NCBI GenBank assembly: GCA_009700715.1
Contig: WLLM01000042.1
Coordinates: forward strand, 1-6,734
Origin: Actinomycetota bacterium
GTDB lineage: Bacteria; Actinomycetota; Actinomycetes; Nanopelagicales; Nanopelagicaceae
Length of the DNA stretch: 6,734 nt
Reading direction: 5' to 3'
Below the pieces are notes generated by a model, which saw nothing but the letters and a program-made list of their open reading frames with translations, was not told the origin of the DNA and did no database searches. Positions 5,872 through 6,734 of this stretch are shown in pieces. Made by a program: the position numbers and the translations under genes. How positions within the stretch are numbered: position 1 is the first letter of the stretch; every line of letters starts with the position of its first letter.

Positions 5872-6734
5872 TTACTTCTTCTTATAGCCAACCGGACATT
5901 TTGGGTTGGCTCCTGAAATTTTCTTAGAAATCTTTCCTTTGACGCAAGTAATCACACTGTTTTTCTGAGGGACTGCCTTCACCGGCGCCACTTCAGCTGG
6001 CTTAATTTGAGGCGCTCCTGACGCTTGGCTCAACTTCATCTTGATCGTTGGTGAAGAGAATGTGAAATTATCTGCTTGTAACTTAATAAAGCCATCCTTT
6101 TCTGATACCAAAACCGAAGCTACTTGCGAGGCGTTGTTTGCAGAGATGACTTCAACTCGCGCTTCAATCGGCGCGTTTGAGAATCCGTAATAACAGCGAG
6201 CGGTATCGGAGCGAACAATATAGGTATATCGACCTTTAAATTCTGAGCCATCCAAATTGTTATGCACGCCTGCAACTCTGTAATTGAGGGATCCATCCTT
6301 AAATTCTGGAGGCCCATTTTCGTAGATAGGTGCGTTTGTAACAACCAATCCATGTAACTTGGTTTTATCAGAGGAGCACTTGTTACTTCCCGTGTAAGCA
6401 TTGGCGCCAAAATTCCAGAAGATCGAATTAGTTTCGCGGAGAATATTTCTACCATTATTGCTTGCCGCCGGAGAAAATGGCTTTAGTTGGTCTTCAAATG
6501 CGGCGAATAGAGCAAACTTATCGAAGTTAACAGAGAGCAAGCGAGTTGTTGTTTGTGCGGCTAAAAATCCAGGATACGTTGTCGATTGATACCCACCAAC
6601 ATTGCCATCGTTAAACGATCCGCTACCTGGATTAGGCACAGAGACTCCTGCGCGGCCATTTGTGAAAAAATCGCGCAGATAGCTCTCTAGTTTTGCATCC
6701 TTGGCGATATCAGATTTAGGGACTTTCGCCGCTA
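5872..6734 (-). CDS. Probable exported protein with Cys-pair/KKK C-terminal tail (protein B), 5' end missing
   Basis: No named family is recognised. The frame stays open to the window edge: 286 codons plus two bases are visible before the TAA. A GTG at 6639 could be mistaken for a start, but 31 more sense codons precede it (reading AAKVPKSDIAKDAKLESYLR at the edge), so the real start and any signal peptide lie outside. Numbered from that GTG, residues 117-203 (SLNYRVAG to MKL) align with 261-351 of protein A. They include SDTARCYYGF, the A-P-I-E-A segment, KDGFIKLQADNFTFSSPT and a closing KMKL. C88 and C149 may form a disulphide. A Pro/Ala/Lys linker (208-227) leads to the 27-residue tail with C232 and C248, ending GYKKK. 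Export is inferred from similarity to protein A, which has a signal peptide. It converges on the RAM gene 3 bp away. Confidence 0.85.
   Translation of the reverse strand, partial: AAKVPKSDIAKDAKLESYLRDFFTNGRAGVSVPNPGSGSFNDGNVGGYQSTTYPGFLAAQTTTRLLSVNFDKFALFAAFEDQLKPFSPAASNNGRNILRETNSIFWNFGANAYTGSNKCSSDKTKLHGLVVTNAPIYENGPPEFKDGSLNYRVAGVHNNLDGSEFKGRYTYIVRSDTARCYYGFSNAPIEARVEVISANNASQVASVLVSEKDGFIKLQADNFTFSSPTIKMKLSQASGAPQIKPAEVAPVKAVPQKNSVITCVKGKISKKISGANPKCPVGYKKK
5875..5955 (-). other. 27-codon C-terminal tail module of protein B
   Basis: The tail reads I-T-C-V-K-G, three residues, KK-I-S-G, two residues, P-K-C-P-V-G-Y-KKK-stop, again with C-x15-C. It matches the tail of protein A at 14 of 27 positions, with every Cys, Gly and Pro of the core kept and the same terminal lysine triplet. 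It is strongly basic and, like A's, follows a Pro-rich linker. Confidence 0.8.
5886..5911 (+). terminator. Perfect 8-bp hairpin just past the RAM gene, inside the protein B tail codons
   Basis: AGCCAACC (5886-5893) and GGTTGGCT (5904-5911) are exact inverted repeats around a 10-nt loop, beginning 17 bp after the RAM gene stop. It could end that gene's plus-strand transcript. No U-run follows directly; the nearest T-rich stretch is about 7 nt later (AAATTTTC). Read the other way, it lies at the very end of the protein B message, where it could protect the 3' end. The pairing is certain; the function is inferred. Confidence 0.4.

Noticed and set aside
1333..6362. 12-mer CCATGTAACTTG present three times on the plus strand (near 1333, 2713 and 6351)
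   Set aside because: All three copies encode Lys-Leu-His-Gly in the same frame of minus-strand genes. Two are in recG and one in protein B, with unrelated flanks. Shared codon choice explains them better than a dispersed repeat.

Overview
The window is about 6.7 kb of actinobacterial chromosome of moderate GC. It is densely packed with housekeeping genes and two genes for secreted or surface proteins. The four-cysteine L28 protein, the stand-alone Lrp/AsnC (RAM) protein beside thiL, and the recG-rsmD-coaD order are actinobacterial hallmarks. The GC content is well below that of Streptomyces or Mycobacterium. Together these suggest a small-genome planktonic lineage such as the freshwater Nanopelagicales ('Ca. 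Planktophila'-like) or a low-GC aquatic Microbacteriaceae. That placement is inference, not something I could search.

Layout. The left half, minus strand, is a tight operon: recG (762-2954), rsmD (182-754, 7 bp after recG) and the 5' end of coaD (1-136, cut by the window edge). Divergent from recG, across a 125-bp gap, is rpmB (3080-3265, plus strand). rpmB runs convergently into a gene for a 416-aa exported protein (3270-4520, minus), here called protein A; the two stop codons are 4 bp apart. Upstream of A on the same strand is thiL (best start 5558, end 4629). Divergent from thiL is a 77-aa stand-alone RAM-domain gene (5635-5868, plus), which collides 3 bp later with a second exported-type protein, B (5872 to beyond 6734, minus, 5' end missing).

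How the genes fit together. coaD (coenzyme A), thiL (thiamine pyrophosphate), rsmD and rpmB (ribosome) and recG (fork rescue) are core functions that are syntenic in many actinobacteria. Compared with the arrangement I know from Streptomyces and Mycobacterium, the DAK-domain (fakA-like) gene usually next to recG is absent, and protein A sits between thiL and rpmB.

The most interesting feature is that A and B, on either side of the thiL/RAM pair, share a modular C-terminus: a roughly 90-residue probably beta-rich domain, a Pro/Lys-rich linker, and a 27-residue tail with a C-x15-C pair ending in Lys-Lys-Lys. It looks like a lineage-specific surface-targeting or wall-binding module. The DNA encoding both tails also contains inverted repeats just past the stop codon of the convergent housekeeping gene, so it may double as a transcription terminator. 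Protein A, and perhaps thiL, appear to be expressed from leaderless mRNAs. No tRNA, rRNA, CRISPR, insertion sequence or phage feature was seen, and no stretch over 300 bases lacks a gene.
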